From Paenibacillus soyae (lineage in GTDB: Bacteria; Bacillota; Bacilli; Paenibacillales; Paenibacillaceae), in the NCBI RefSeq assembly GCF_024623455.1, contig NZ_JANIPJ010000012.1:124001-188000 (forward strand): a DNA stretch of 64,000 nt, read 5' to 3'. Both the position numbers and the translations under genes were made by a program. Positions 34,389 to 41,879 of the stretch are shown piece after piece. Under the pieces are notes generated by a model. It was not told the origin of the DNA. It searched no databases and saw only the letters and a list, made by a program, of their open reading frames with translations. The first letter of the stretch is position 1, and each line of letters begins with the position of its first letter.

Positions 34389-34714
34389 TCTTCTTCCTCC
34401 TCTACTATTAGGTTTAATCGCAGCATATTGGCACTCCAGAACTTGCTGTAGAAGGCTATCCAGTTCTGCACTTCTATTAGCGGCTCGGCGTTCAGCCGGA
34501 ACCGCGTCTCTCTGCCTACCTTCCGGTCCGTGACTAACCCGGCCTCCTTCAGTATGGTCAAATGCTTGGAAACCGCCGTCCTGCCCATCTGAAATTGCAC
34601 CGCCAGCTCATGAAGGGGCAGCTCCTGCGCTTTCGAGAGGAGATGGATCAGCCGGCGCCTGGTAGGATCTGCAATCGCGTCGAACACGTCCCGCAACGGT
34701 TTGTTATCGCCCAC
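34385..34714 (-). CDS. ArsR family transcriptional repressor
   Basis: 109 residues from GTG 34714, which has GGAGAGG at 5 bases. The longer frame to 34774 would begin within the promoter. The winged helix reads VFDAIADPTRRRLIHLLSK, LPLHELAVQFQMGRTAVSKH (recognition helix GRTAVSKHLTIL) and GLVTDRKVGRETRFRL. No CxC metal motif is present, so it belongs to the non-metal ArsR group that precedes AHSA1 genes. It very likely binds the two ACACC...GGTGT repeats in its own promoter. Confidence 0.92.
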   Translation of the reverse strand: MGDNKPLRDVFDAIADPTRRRLIHLLSKAQELPLHELAVQFQMGRTAVSKHLTILKEAGLVTDRKVGRETRFRLNAEPLIEVQNWIAFYSKFWSANMLRLNLIVEEEED

Positions 34715-34757
34715 AACACCCTCTCCTATGTAATCAAATGACCCCTCCCATAATCGG

Positions 34758-34801
34758 ACACCATTTGGTGACATTTAAATTATAAGACACCGTTTGGTGT
34801 C
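34758..34801. promoter_or_regulatory. Two ArsR-type inverted-repeat operators
   Basis: ACACCATTTGGTGA (34758-34771) and GACACCGTTTGGTGTC (34786-34801), centres 29 bases apart. One lies in the -35/-10 spacer and one just past the -10 box. The spacing is close to three helical turns, so two dimers would lie on one face. Confidence 0.75.
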
Positions 34802-34808
34802 GTGTCAA
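34779..34808 (-). promoter_or_regulatory. Sigma-A promoter of the ArsR operon
   Basis: TTGACA, 18 bases, TATAAT. Confidence 0.85.
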
Positions 34809-34810
34809 CA

Positions 34811-35371
34811 TCAATGGCTATGCCGGAAGTCGCAGTCTGACGTGTGATCGAAGACCATCCCGCAGGCTTGCATCAACGCATAACAAATCGTCGTGCCTAC
34901 GAAGGTGAAGCCTCGCTTCTTCAAGTCCTTGCTCATTGCGTCGGATTGTGGAGTGGATACCGGAACCTCGCTTCTGTCCTGCCATAGATTCCTAATCGGT
35001 TTACCGCCGACAAAGGTCCAGATATATGTATCGAAGCTTCCGAATTGTTCTTGAATATTCACAAAGCATCGGGCATTGTTAATCGCCGATCGAATCTTCT
35101 GCTGGTTCCGGATGATATCTTCGTTCCCGATAAGCTCAACTATCTTCTGTTCGTCGTAGCGCGCTACCTTCTTCGGATCGAAGTGATCGAAAGCTCGGCG
35201 GTAACCCTCGCGTTTTCTTAGAACGGTGTACCAACTGAGCCCAGCTTGCGCACCTTCCAGAACAAGAAATTCGAACCACCTATTATCATCATGGACCGGC
35301 ACTCCCCATTCAAGGTCATGATAGTCCATATACAGAGGGTCGTCATTCACCCATGCACACCGTGCGGTCAT
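34811..35371 (-). CDS. tag: DNA-3-methyladenine glycosylase I
   Basis: 186 residues, full length for Tag. Zinc ligands are present: Cys5 in TARCAWVNDDPLY, His18 in DYHDLEWGVPVHDD, and the C-terminal FDHTSDCDF. The helix-hairpin-helix-fold core has FLVLEGAQAGLSWYTVLRKR, with the E and W of the base pocket, and KKRGFTFVGTTICYALMQACGMV. It excises 3-methyladenine from alkylated DNA. Unlike most tag genes it has a LexA-like box within its promoter, suggesting SOS control. Confidence 0.96.
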   Translation of the reverse strand: MTARCAWVNDDPLYMDYHDLEWGVPVHDDNRWFEFLVLEGAQAGLSWYTVLRKREGYRRAFDHFDPKKVARYDEQKIVELIGNEDIIRNQQKIRSAINNARCFVNIQEQFGSFDTYIWTFVGGKPIRNLWQDRSEVPVSTPQSDAMSKDLKKRGFTFVGTTICYALMQACGMVFDHTSDCDFRHSH

Positions 35372-35407
35372 CTCTATCCTCTACCTCCAATGGCTTATTC
35401 CCCTCTA

Positions 35408-35436
35408 TGTTATCGAACATACGTTTGTGTTGTCAA
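35408..35436 (-). promoter_or_regulatory. Sigma-A promoter of tag
   Basis: TTGACA (35431-35436), then ATAACA after 17 bases (or GATAAC after 16). Confidence 0.6.
35414..35427. promoter_or_regulatory. LexA/DinR SOS box in the tag promoter
   Basis: CGAACATACGTTTG agrees with the Bacillus consensus CGAACRNRYGTTYC at 13 of 14 positions and lies in the -35/-10 spacer. Confidence 0.65.
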
Positions 35437-35467
35437 CAGTTTCCATGACCAGGAAACTATCGCTACA

Positions 35468-35500
35468 CAAAAAAAATAGACCGCGATCGACGCGGTCTAT
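35468..35500 (-). terminator. Terminator after the MetE-like gene
   Basis: ATAGACCGCG / CGCGGTCTAT perfect 10-base stem, loop ATCGA, then an eight-base T run on the minus strand. Confidence 0.92.
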
Positions 35501-35531
35501 TAGGCCTGCTGGCCGACTATCTATATATCAA

Positions 35532-36674
35532 TTAATCGCTCCAAACTTCTTCTGCGATTTCTTTAATGAATGCAAGCTTGCGCCACTGCTGTTCCTCTGT
35601 CAAATGATTGCCTTCCTCGGTGGAAGCGAAGCCGCATTGCGGGCTCAAGCAAATCCGGTCCGGATCGACATATTGCGCTGCTTCTTCAATTCGCTTCAGA
35701 ATATCATCTTTGCTCTCGAGCTCGCCGAATTTGGAAGAGAACAAGCCTAGCACGACCTGCTGATCATCCTTCAAGAAACGAAGAGGCTTAAAATCGCCGG
35801 CGCGATCGGTATCGTACTCCAAATAGAAAGCGGAGTAGTTATCGATGGCGAGAAGCGTTTGCGCGATAGGCTCGTAACCTCCGCCCACACCTGCATAAGT
35901 TGAAACATAGTTGCCGCGGCATACGTGAGTCGTGACGACTAGATCGCTTGGAAGGCCGGAAACGACTTCTTTGTTCAGCTTCGCGAACTCTTCCGCGTAT
36001 TCGACAACGTTCACGCCGATCTGCTCCATTATCGCCATAAACTGAGTGTCGCAAAGCGCTCCCCATGTGCAATCGTCGATTTGAAGGCTTCGGCAGCCCG
36101 CTTCATACAATGCGAGAATGGAAGCTTTGTACGCTTTGGCAATATCGGAGACGAGCTCTTCCCGATTCGGATAGATCGCCTTCGTGCTCTCCTGATTTTC
36201 CGCTCTGTCCAGCTCGAACAGGAGCTGTGCGGCTGCGGGGATCGATTGACGCGCCGCGACGTCCTCTCCCGCAATTCCTTTCAAGAAGGCGAAATGGGAT
36301 ACGAACGGATGGCTGCTGTAGCCGATTTTGCCGGTTAGCCGGGCCGTTTCGGGTCTGGACTGCGCTCCGTTAAATTGGTAGCCTTGGTCAATGAGCGCCC
36401 TCTCTACGCCGTCGAATCCCCAGAAGAAGTCCAGATGCCACCAGGAACGCCGAAACTCACCGTCAGTTACGGCTTTGAGTCCAACCTCTTTTTGCTTCTG
36501 TACCAACTTGACGATCTCGGCGTCTTCCACGTCTTTCAATTGATCGGAGGAAATTTCGCCGTTCTGGAATTGCAATCGGGCCGCTTTGAGCGCTTGGGGG
36601 CGCAGGAAGCTGCCAACAATATCATATCGGAACGGAGTAACGGTGCGTTGTCTAGGCTCGGTTTGTGCGTTCAT
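35532..36674 (-). CDS. MetE C-terminal-like methyltransferase (YxjG/YxjH type)
   Basis: 380 residues, corresponding only to the catalytic half of cobalamin-independent methionine synthase. Motifs: FRYDIVGSFLRPQALKAARL, the core VGLKAVTDGEFRRSWWHLDFFWGF, AGCRSLQIDDCTWGALCD (IDDCTW for the usual IDEP), VVTTHVCRGNY, the zinc segment with H and C, and the end ICLSPQCGFASTEEGN, which supplies the second Cys. YxjG/H-type enzymes transfer methyl groups to homocysteine from a donor that is not well defined. A GAGGAG site precedes ATG. The upstream region holds nested palindromes but no S-box riboswitch that I can see. Confidence 0.9.
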   Translation of the reverse strand: MNAQTEPRQRTVTPFRYDIVGSFLRPQALKAARLQFQNGEISSDQLKDVEDAEIVKLVQKQKEVGLKAVTDGEFRRSWWHLDFFWGFDGVERALIDQGYQFNGAQSRPETARLTGKIGYSSHPFVSHFAFLKGIAGEDVAARQSIPAAAQLLFELDRAENQESTKAIYPNREELVSDIAKAYKASILALYEAGCRSLQIDDCTWGALCDTQFMAIMEQIGVNVVEYAEEFAKLNKEVVSGLPSDLVVTTHVCRGNYVSTYAGVGGGYEPIAQTLLAIDNYSAFYLEYDTDRAGDFKPLRFLKDDQQVVLGLFSSKFGELESKDDILKRIEEAAQYVDPDRICLSPQCGFASTEEGNHLTEEQQWRKLAFIKEIAEEVWSD

Positions 36675-36732
36675 TAGATTATCTCCTCATATCGTAGATA
36701 TTTGATATAAGTAAGATAGCATATCGAGTTGG

Positions 36733-36769
36733 CTATAGGACTCTACCTATAAGTTATAGCTAGTTATAA
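36733..36769. promoter_or_regulatory. Nested palindromes upstream of the MetE-like gene
   Basis: CTATAGG...CCTATAAG (36733-36753), CTATAAGTTATAG (36747-36759, perfect about its centre) and TTATAGCTAGTTATAA (36754-36769, one mismatched pair) overlap. This looks like an operator array, possibly for a LysR-type sulfur regulator. The rest of 36775-36925 shows only a faint continuation of the decayed gene. Confidence 0.5.
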
Positions 36770-36925
36770 TTCTAAGCTATAACAAATGAGACGTTGTATC
36801 GGTTTCGAACGGCTAAAAAGAACGTTGTTCTTCAGGCCTATTGCTCAAATCCTTCAAAATTGCATCGCCAATCTGACACCCATGCCGGAAAATACCCTAA
36901 TTGCTGAAATGGATTTCCCCATAGA

Positions 36926-37099
36926 TCATATTTCGAAATAACGCGCTTTCCTCGGGAATGGCCTGCAACCGGGATTTTCTTTAGCTTCAACAAATATAAT
37001 GCTGTCCTCTCCGCTGTTCAGATCATCGATGGAGCAATTCAGGTCGATAGCAAGTTGTGATTGTACAATATTCAACATCTCTTTTTGCGTCATTCTCAT
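36926..37099 (-). pseudogene. Remnant of a GNAT acetyltransferase gene
   Basis: An ATG at 37099 with AGGGATAGGG upstream opens a 57-codon frame: MLNIVQSQLAIDLNCSIDDL, then IIFVEAKENPGCRPFPRKAR and YFEI before TGA at 36926. This matches the N-terminus of a GNAT group whose usual text is NPGRRPFPR...FEM.TMGKSI. Directly after the stop the same frame reads SMGKSISAI, so the next conserved block is still visible before similarity fades by about 36860. The full protein should be over 200 residues. A decayed gene; the surrounding 36675-37132 gap otherwise holds only the palindromes. Confidence 0.75.
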
Positions 37100-37132
37100 C
37101 CCTATCCCTCACACTCCTTCTCTAATCAAGTC

Positions 37133-38005
37133 CTATGGCAAATCTATCTTTGTGATCCGTTCTTCCAGCTCATCAGACATAAACTTCTCTATCACTTCGG
37201 ATGCGAGCAGCTGTCTAATCTCTATCTTCTGGTTTTCGGTCAACCTATGATACGTCATATCCTCACGCTTCTCGACTTTGATGACATGGAAGCTATAATG
37301 CAGCTTCAACGGATCGCCAATCTTACCAACTTCTTGCTTGTTGGCTGCATCCTTGAACTCCGTTACAAAGCTGCCCACCGTTTGCCCTACATAGAGTCCC
37401 CCGTCGTCTTTGGTGGCAGGATCGTCGGAATATTCCTTTGCAAGAGCAGTCCAATCACCGCCCGCATCGAGCATTCTCTTCACTTCCTGTGCGCGATCAA
37501 GCGCTTCTTCCTCAGTACAGAGCTTTTCACCCGTCGACGGGTCTGTTGTGTTGATCAGAATGTGGCGCAACGTAACGATGTTGTAATCCGCCTTGGTTTC
37601 TTCGAAATTCGCCTTTAATGCCTCATCCGTAATCTTGTATTCTATGGTCTCCCTGACTGAAGTCATCAGACGAAAGTAATACTTGATGTCCGATTCGGAT
37701 AGCTCCTCCTGCTCCATCTGCTTTCTTAGCGTGGAGTCCGACTCAATCGCTCTATTCAAGTACGCATAGAACGAGTTCACGTGTACTTCGACTTTTTTTC
37801 TGACTTCATCATCCGATACCCTGCCCAAGCGAGCAGTCAATACTTTATAGCCGATATACGTTCTGAGGTGCATCCGTATGTATTCCGAAGTTTGATTGTC
37901 GTACTTGTACTCATGATTCATTAGGCGAAGAAATCCAATATATTTATTAAACTCATCCGCCGTTACCGTTCCATCCTCGTATGTGGCAATGATTGTATCG
38001 TGCAT
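37133..38005 (-). CDS. PrsA/SurA-like parvulin peptidyl-prolyl isomerase without signal peptide
   Basis: 290 residues. An N-terminal helical chaperone part (EFNKYIGFLRLMNHEYKYD, YIGYKVLTARLGRVSDDEVRKK) is followed by a parvulin domain at about 147-245: VTLRHILINTTDPSTGEKLC, KEYSDDPATKDDGGLYVG and LHYSFHVIKVEKRED, holding the conserved HIL, GG and FHVI elements. Secreted PrsA proteins begin with a lipoprotein signal; here the gene starts MHDTIIATYEDGTVTADEF, the usual mature beginning, and no leader is found in any upstream frame. It is therefore either a cytoplasmic version or a gene that has lost its leader. Confidence 0.85.
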   Translation of the reverse strand: MHDTIIATYEDGTVTADEFNKYIGFLRLMNHEYKYDNQTSEYIRMHLRTYIGYKVLTARLGRVSDDEVRKKVEVHVNSFYAYLNRAIESDSTLRKQMEQEELSESDIKYYFRLMTSVRETIEYKITDEALKANFEETKADYNIVTLRHILINTTDPSTGEKLCTEEEALDRAQEVKRMLDAGGDWTALAKEYSDDPATKDDGGLYVGQTVGSFVTEFKDAANKQEVGKIGDPLKLHYSFHVIKVEKREDMTYHRLTENQKIEIRQLLASEVIEKFMSDELEERITKIDLP

Positions 38006-38036
38006 GCTGTTGTTTCATTCCCCTTTTTTGTTAACA

Positions 38037-38065
38037 TGAATATCGTTTTCCCATGGCTGAAGCAA
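38037..38065 (-). promoter_or_regulatory. Possible promoter of the parvulin gene
   Basis: TTGCTT, 17 bases, TATTCA, 32 bases before the ATG. Its position supports the short, leaderless start. Confidence 0.45.
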
Positions 38066-38134
38066 TTGTCGCGCTCACGCAGCAACTAGCTTACTCCGAG
38101 AACATATCGAAGCCGTTTTTACCATAGATTCAAC

Positions 38135-38562
38135 CTATTTCTTATTCATCACGAACTTAAATAGGATGGCATGAACTAGGATCGAAAATATAACCGAGCT
38201 AATCCACCAGATCAAGGGATGGGAAATGCCTTTAGCCGTAATTATATATGCACCGTAAGTAGATGCGATAAACTGGAGGCTTGCCATGACCAGACCCGGA
38301 TTCCATTCTCTATATTTAACGCCTGTATAAATATGGGTGGCACAATTCATCAGGCTAAAAATGACAATTAACAAGCCAAAGCCGATATTTACGAGAGCCC
38401 GAAAATGAGGAAAGCCAGCCAAACAAGAATAATATTGATCCAAAACACGGTTTCGTCCGTTAAGCCTCGTCACCCTTCGGCAACCCTTTCACGACATGCC
38501 CAGAACATCGCGTCGGCAGTACTGAATGTCCAGAACAAAAGAACTATGCTAATGAAACCCAT
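38135..38562 (-). pseudogene. Decayed small membrane protein gene (HXXEE-like end)
   Basis: The frame from ATG 38562 reads MGFISIVLLFWTFSTADAMF and WACRERVAEG, stops at TGA 38470, and then continues in the same frame as DETVFWINIILVWLAFLIFGLS, a clear membrane helix. The next conserved block, VNIGFGLLIVIFSLMNCATH then YREWNPGLVMASLQF, lies in a different frame, so a frameshift occurred near 38400. The 112-codon frame 38135-38473 therefore has a false N-terminus. The WNPGL segment and the membrane pattern resemble the C-terminal part of HXXEE-type membrane proteins, but the HxxEE motif itself is not seen, so the family is tentative. Confidence 0.65.
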
Positions 38563-38754
38563 CCAGGGTGTTAATTTAGCCCAATTTTAATTCTTTGCCC
38601 AATATTCCAGCATCCTAAGATACTCCCCTGTTCACTAAACCGTTTTATAACTGGCCTGATCTCCGTAATAGATTTCTAATTTTACCGCGCGATTTCCTCC
38701 TATGGGATAGGGAAAAAATGGATTATTTTGATGAAGTTTCGAATTTCGTAGGAC

Positions 38755-38791
38755 AAAAAGAAAACAAGACCACGGCAAACCACGGTCTTGT
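38755..38791 (-). terminator. Terminator after the DsrE-like gene
   Basis: ACAAGACC / GGTCTTGT stem followed by TTTCTTTTT on the minus strand. The rest of 38563-38809 shows no gene. Confidence 0.75.
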
Positions 38792-38809
38792 CTATAACTT
38801 ATTAAACAA

Positions 38810-39175
38810 CTACAGAACGATCGGCACGAACCCGTCCTTCATATAGCGGACGAACGGAATATGGCCGCCTGTCGCTTCATTCCCGACCAGAGCCAATCCG
38901 GCGTTCTCGACTTGCTCGCCGACATCGAAGAACGTCGAGCAAGCCTGACACCCGCCTTTTATGATCCCCTTTTTCATCACTTTTTTGAACAGGGGATGGA
39001 ACGGATGCTCCAATTGGTTGAACGCCTCGGGCCACTGCGTACCCAGCCCGTCGAATACGATCTCTACCTCGAACCCTGCGTCGTGAAGCTCATCTCCATA
39101 CAACAACCCGTGAACCGCTTTCCCCACATCATGCTGATTCGATTGAATGACGATTAAATATTTGTTGGCCGTCAT
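38810..39175 (-). CDS. DsrE-like small sulfur-relay-fold protein
   Basis: 121 residues: KYLIVIQSNQHDVGKAVHGL, then AGFEVEIVFDGLGTQWPEAF, MKKGIIKGGCQACSTFFD and LVGNEATGGHIPFVRYM. The alpha/beta DsrE fold with the GCQACS cysteine pair is typical of small proteins thought to handle sulfane sulfur or act in redox signalling. TAAAAGGAGG precedes ATG. It lies 36 bases after the PNPOx gene and could share its transcript. Confidence 0.85.
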   Translation of the reverse strand: MTANKYLIVIQSNQHDVGKAVHGLLYGDELHDAGFEVEIVFDGLGTQWPEAFNQLEHPFHPLFKKVMKKGIIKGGCQACSTFFDVGEQVENAGLALVGNEATGGHIPFVRYMKDGFVPIVL

Positions 39176-39211
39176 AACCCTGCCTCCTTTTAGTTGAACA
39201 GCAGCCAGCGA

Positions 39212-40093
39212 TTATTCGAGAAGCTCCCAATAAAGCTTGCTATCGGCTGCGGTGTGCTGCACTTCAGTAATATCGAAACGGACTAACCGTTCGGCATGAG
39301 GAAATGGCTTTATTTGCTCCTCGTTCCATACGATTTCGCAGTGGCCGGTTAACTGCAGAGTGTGCCCGCTGTCGAAATCGATAAACAACAGCCCTGCATT
39401 CGGCTGGCTATAGATGTTCCCCAGCGTATTAAACATCGAATTTCCGTAATAATCGGGGAACACGAGCGTGCGATCATCCGAAAATCGGACAAATCCCGGC
39501 GCTCCTCCGCGATGGGAAGCATCCGTCTTCCCCTCCTTGCTTCGGCTGCCGATGAAGAACGTGTCCGAGCGTCGAATCCATTCCATTTGCTCCGAGCTCA
39601 GCTTATCGCTGCGATAAACCGTCTGCTCCGAGCTTCGATGATCCGGCCGATGGCGCAATCTCCGTTTCTGGATATACTTCGGGCAGTTGCCGTAAACCTC
39701 TGCCGCCCGAATTCGTAATCCTCCGTCTATGAGAGCGGCCGTCCCATTAATGCGAACCCGAACTCTCTTCTCTAGATCAATCGCAAGCAAGCCGATATTC
39801 CGATCCGTCCTCAGGTTTTCATACAGCGGATCGCTTAGAGCAGATGCATAAAGGATGTCGATCGTTCGTTCGTCTAACGCATGTAAGAAGCCTGGATTTC
39901 CCGTTATCATCGAACACCATACATTCCCGTCGGCATCAGCGGACGAGACGATGACAAAGGATAGCGTAGTTAAGAATGCGGCGACTCCTTTCGGTATCGC
40001 ATCCCGAATGCTTCTCCCGTTTTGCTCGGCGGCCGCTTCGGCTCGAGCCAGTCGCTGCACAGCCAGTTCGCCCGAATGATAAACCGATGTCAT
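39212..40093 (-). CDS. Pyridoxamine 5'-phosphate oxidase-fold flavoprotein, duplicated split barrel
   Basis: 293 residues. An N-terminal split barrel (FLTTLSFVIVSSADADGNVW, FLHALDERTIDIL, NIGLLAIDLEKRVRVRINGT) is followed by a second one (SDTFFIGSRSKEGKTDASHR, FVRFSDDRTLVFPDYYGNSM, NAGLLFIDFDSGHTLQLTGH). This is the larger PNPOx-like class that precedes oxidoreductase domains in bigger proteins; the reductase and 2Fe-2S parts are absent. It probably binds FMN or haem-like ligands. It starts 5 bases after the DJ-1-like gene, so the two are one operon. Confidence 0.85.
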   Translation of the reverse strand: MTSVYHSGELAVQRLARAEAAAEQNGRSIRDAIPKGVAAFLTTLSFVIVSSADADGNVWCSMITGNPGFLHALDERTIDILYASALSDPLYENLRTDRNIGLLAIDLEKRVRVRINGTAALIDGGLRIRAAEVYGNCPKYIQKRRLRHRPDHRSSEQTVYRSDKLSSEQMEWIRRSDTFFIGSRSKEGKTDASHRGGAPGFVRFSDDRTLVFPDYYGNSMFNTLGNIYSQPNAGLLFIDFDSGHTLQLTGHCEIVWNEEQIKPFPHAERLVRFDITEVQHTAADSKLYWELLE

Positions 40094-40098
40094 AGCCT

Positions 40099-40749
40099 TC
40101 AGGCCTCCTCGAAGTCGGTCCGATAGACCTCGTAAGCGCGGTCGTATTCCATAATCCGGGCCACGTCGGCAATGAACGCTTCTTCATACCCCGCTCTGCG
40201 GAGAAGATGGAAGCCCAGCTCCATCCCGGACGCTATGCCTCCCGCGGTTATGACCCGCCCGCTGTCCACCACCCTCGCCCGGCTGATTCGGCAGGCTGGC
40301 GCGATTTCCGCGAGTCGATCGATGGGGACCATTCCCATACCCGAAGCCTCCAAGCGATCCGGCTCCTTCCGGTTGGTCGCCGCTAAGCCATCGAGCAGTC
40401 CCATCCGGCCGTAAACCCATGAACCGGTGCAGACGCTGACAAGCAGGCATGACTCCGGCAAGGAGCGGATGTAGCGGTGCAACCGCCCGTTATTCATTTC
40501 TTGCCGCGTCCCGAACCCGCCCGGGATCAAGTAAGCGTCCATGTCGGGCTCCTCCGCAAAGCTGTATTGGGGCAGGACCGTTAGACCGGCCTGCGTCTGT
40601 ACGGGACGGAGCGATTCCGCCACCAAGAATGCGTCCAGCTCCGGATCAAGCCTGCGGGCCACGGATAGGACGCCGTACGGCGCGGCGTAGTCGATGATCT
40701 CCGCATCCTTGAACACGTAGATTCCGAGCCGAAAGCCTCTTTTTCTCAT
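40099..40749 (-). CDS. DJ-1/PfpI family protein, isonitrile hydratase-like
   Basis: 216 residues: RLGIYVFKDAEIIDYAAPYG, MDAYLIPGGFGTRQEM, and the nucleophile elbow LLVSVCTGSWVYGRMGLLDG with the reactive Cys. ACRISRARVVDSGRVITAGG and SGMELGFHLLR complete the class I glutamine-amidotransferase-like fold. Members of this branch act as isonitrile hydratase, glyoxalase-like enzyme or regulator; the absence of an AraC HTH excludes the last. The LysR gene is divergent and may control this operon. Confidence 0.9.
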   Translation of the reverse strand: MRKRGFRLGIYVFKDAEIIDYAAPYGVLSVARRLDPELDAFLVAESLRPVQTQAGLTVLPQYSFAEEPDMDAYLIPGGFGTRQEMNNGRLHRYIRSLPESCLLVSVCTGSWVYGRMGLLDGLAATNRKEPDRLEASGMGMVPIDRLAEIAPACRISRARVVDSGRVITAGGIASGMELGFHLLRRAGYEEAFIADVARIMEYDRAYEVYRTDFEEA

Positions 40750-40839
40750 GGTCTCATCTCCATTTCTTTCATTTATTGTTTTCGAACTTTATGCTATCAT
40801 CGCATTATCGATTTGAGAAACGAATATATACGATGGAAG

Positions 40840-40858
40840 GTATCGGAATATCGAATAC
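40840..40858. promoter_or_regulatory. LysR-type T-N11-A box
   Basis: GTAT, 11 bases, ATAC, 9 bases before the LysR start codon in the divergent gap 40750-40867. A likely autoregulatory site. Confidence 0.5.
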
Positions 40859-40867
40859 ATAGGAGGC

Positions 40868-41782
40868 ATGAGCATGCTGGAAAAGCTGGACGGCCGTTAT
40901 CTCGTTACCTTCCTCGCGGTGCTTGAGGAAGGAAGCTTCAGCCGCGCGGCGGACAAACTCGGTTATGTCCAATCAACGGTTACGTCCCAAATCCAACTGC
41001 TGGAGCAAACCTGCAAGCAGAAGCTGTTTCACAGACTGGCGCGGGGGGTGCAAGCGACGGATGCCGGCGAGAGGCTCGCCGTATACGCAAGACAGTTCGT
41101 GCAATTGGGCCGATCGCTGGAAGAGGCGCTTGGGAGCATGGAGGAGCCGCAAGGAATTGTGAGAGTAAGCGCGCTGGAGTCCTTCTGCGTGACTCGGTTT
41201 TCCGGATTTCTTGAGCCGTTCTTGGCGGAATTCCCCGGAATCTCCCTGCATCTCGCCACAGGCTTTCAAGGAGATATCGTGGAACAGGTGCTGTCTCATG
41301 CCGTCGATTTCGGAATTGTGCCGAAGGATCCGTCCCGTGACGATATCGAGTTTGAACCGCTGGTCGTTGAACGGATGGCGCTGGTGTCTTCCGCCGGATT
41401 AGGGGCGCAGCTGAACGATAAAGGATTTTCTAGCTTCACCGGACTGCAGATCATAGGCTTCGGCAATCGCTGCGTTTATCATACGGACGGACAGAAGCTG
41501 CTTCTTGAATTAGGAATGCCTCTGGATGCACGGACGGCGGAACTCCCCAGCACGGAGCTGATACGGCAAATGATTTCTTACGGGGCCGGTGTCGCTTACA
41601 TGCCCGAAATTACGATGGAGAGAGAACTAGCCGAAGGAACCATCGTCCGAATTCCCCTGCAGGAGCCTTCGGTCCTTACGCATGGCCTTATTCGTCACAG
41701 AGACCGGGTGCTGAACGTTCCGGCGAGAGTGTTCCGCCAGCGGCTTCTTGAATGGTTCCATCCAACGGATGGACACGGATGA
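40868..41782 (+). CDS. LysR family transcriptional regulator
   Basis: 304 residues. N-terminal HTH RYLVTFLAVLEEGSFSRAAD then YVQSTVTSQIQLLEQ, a linker helix, and a two-lobed ligand domain beginning IVRVSALESFCVTRFSGFLEPFL. Ligand-lobe motifs include FQGDIVEQVLSHAVDFGIVP and QMISYGAGVAYMPE. TAGGAGG precedes ATG. It is divergent from the DJ-1/PNPOx operon and is its most likely controller; the effector is not evident. The TGA lies upstream of a strong bidirectional hairpin. Confidence 0.93.
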   Translation: MSMLEKLDGRYLVTFLAVLEEGSFSRAADKLGYVQSTVTSQIQLLEQTCKQKLFHRLARGVQATDAGERLAVYARQFVQLGRSLEEALGSMEEPQGIVRVSALESFCVTRFSGFLEPFLAEFPGISLHLATGFQGDIVEQVLSHAVDFGIVPKDPSRDDIEFEPLVVERMALVSSAGLGAQLNDKGFSSFTGLQIIGFGNRCVYHTDGQKLLLELGMPLDARTAELPSTELIRQMISYGAGVAYMPEITMERELAEGTIVRIPLQEPSVLTHGLIRHRDRVLNVPARVFRQRLLEWFHPTDGHG

Positions 41783-41839
41783 AGGATTGAGCGCTCCTGA
41801 AGGCTATCTATACGAATTTTCACATGCCGAACGGCACAA

Positions 41840-41869
41840 CGAAGAGGCTGTCACGCGACAGCCTCTTCG
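41840..41869. terminator. Bidirectional hairpin between the LysR and PL11 genes
   Basis: CGAAGAGGCTGTC / GACAGCCTCTTCG, 13-base perfect stem with a 4-base loop, between convergent stop codons. The T run after it is short on both strands. Confidence 0.7.
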
Positions 41870-41879
41870 CTTCATCATC

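Noticed and set aside
36675..36925. Search for an S-box or T-box upstream of the MetE-like gene
   Set aside because: No conserved riboswitch core or terminator/antiterminator pair is visible; only palindromes were found.
38135..38473. 112-codon frame as an intact membrane protein
   Set aside because: Its first 30 residues are not membrane-like, while another frame continues the helix pattern; a frameshifted gene explains both.
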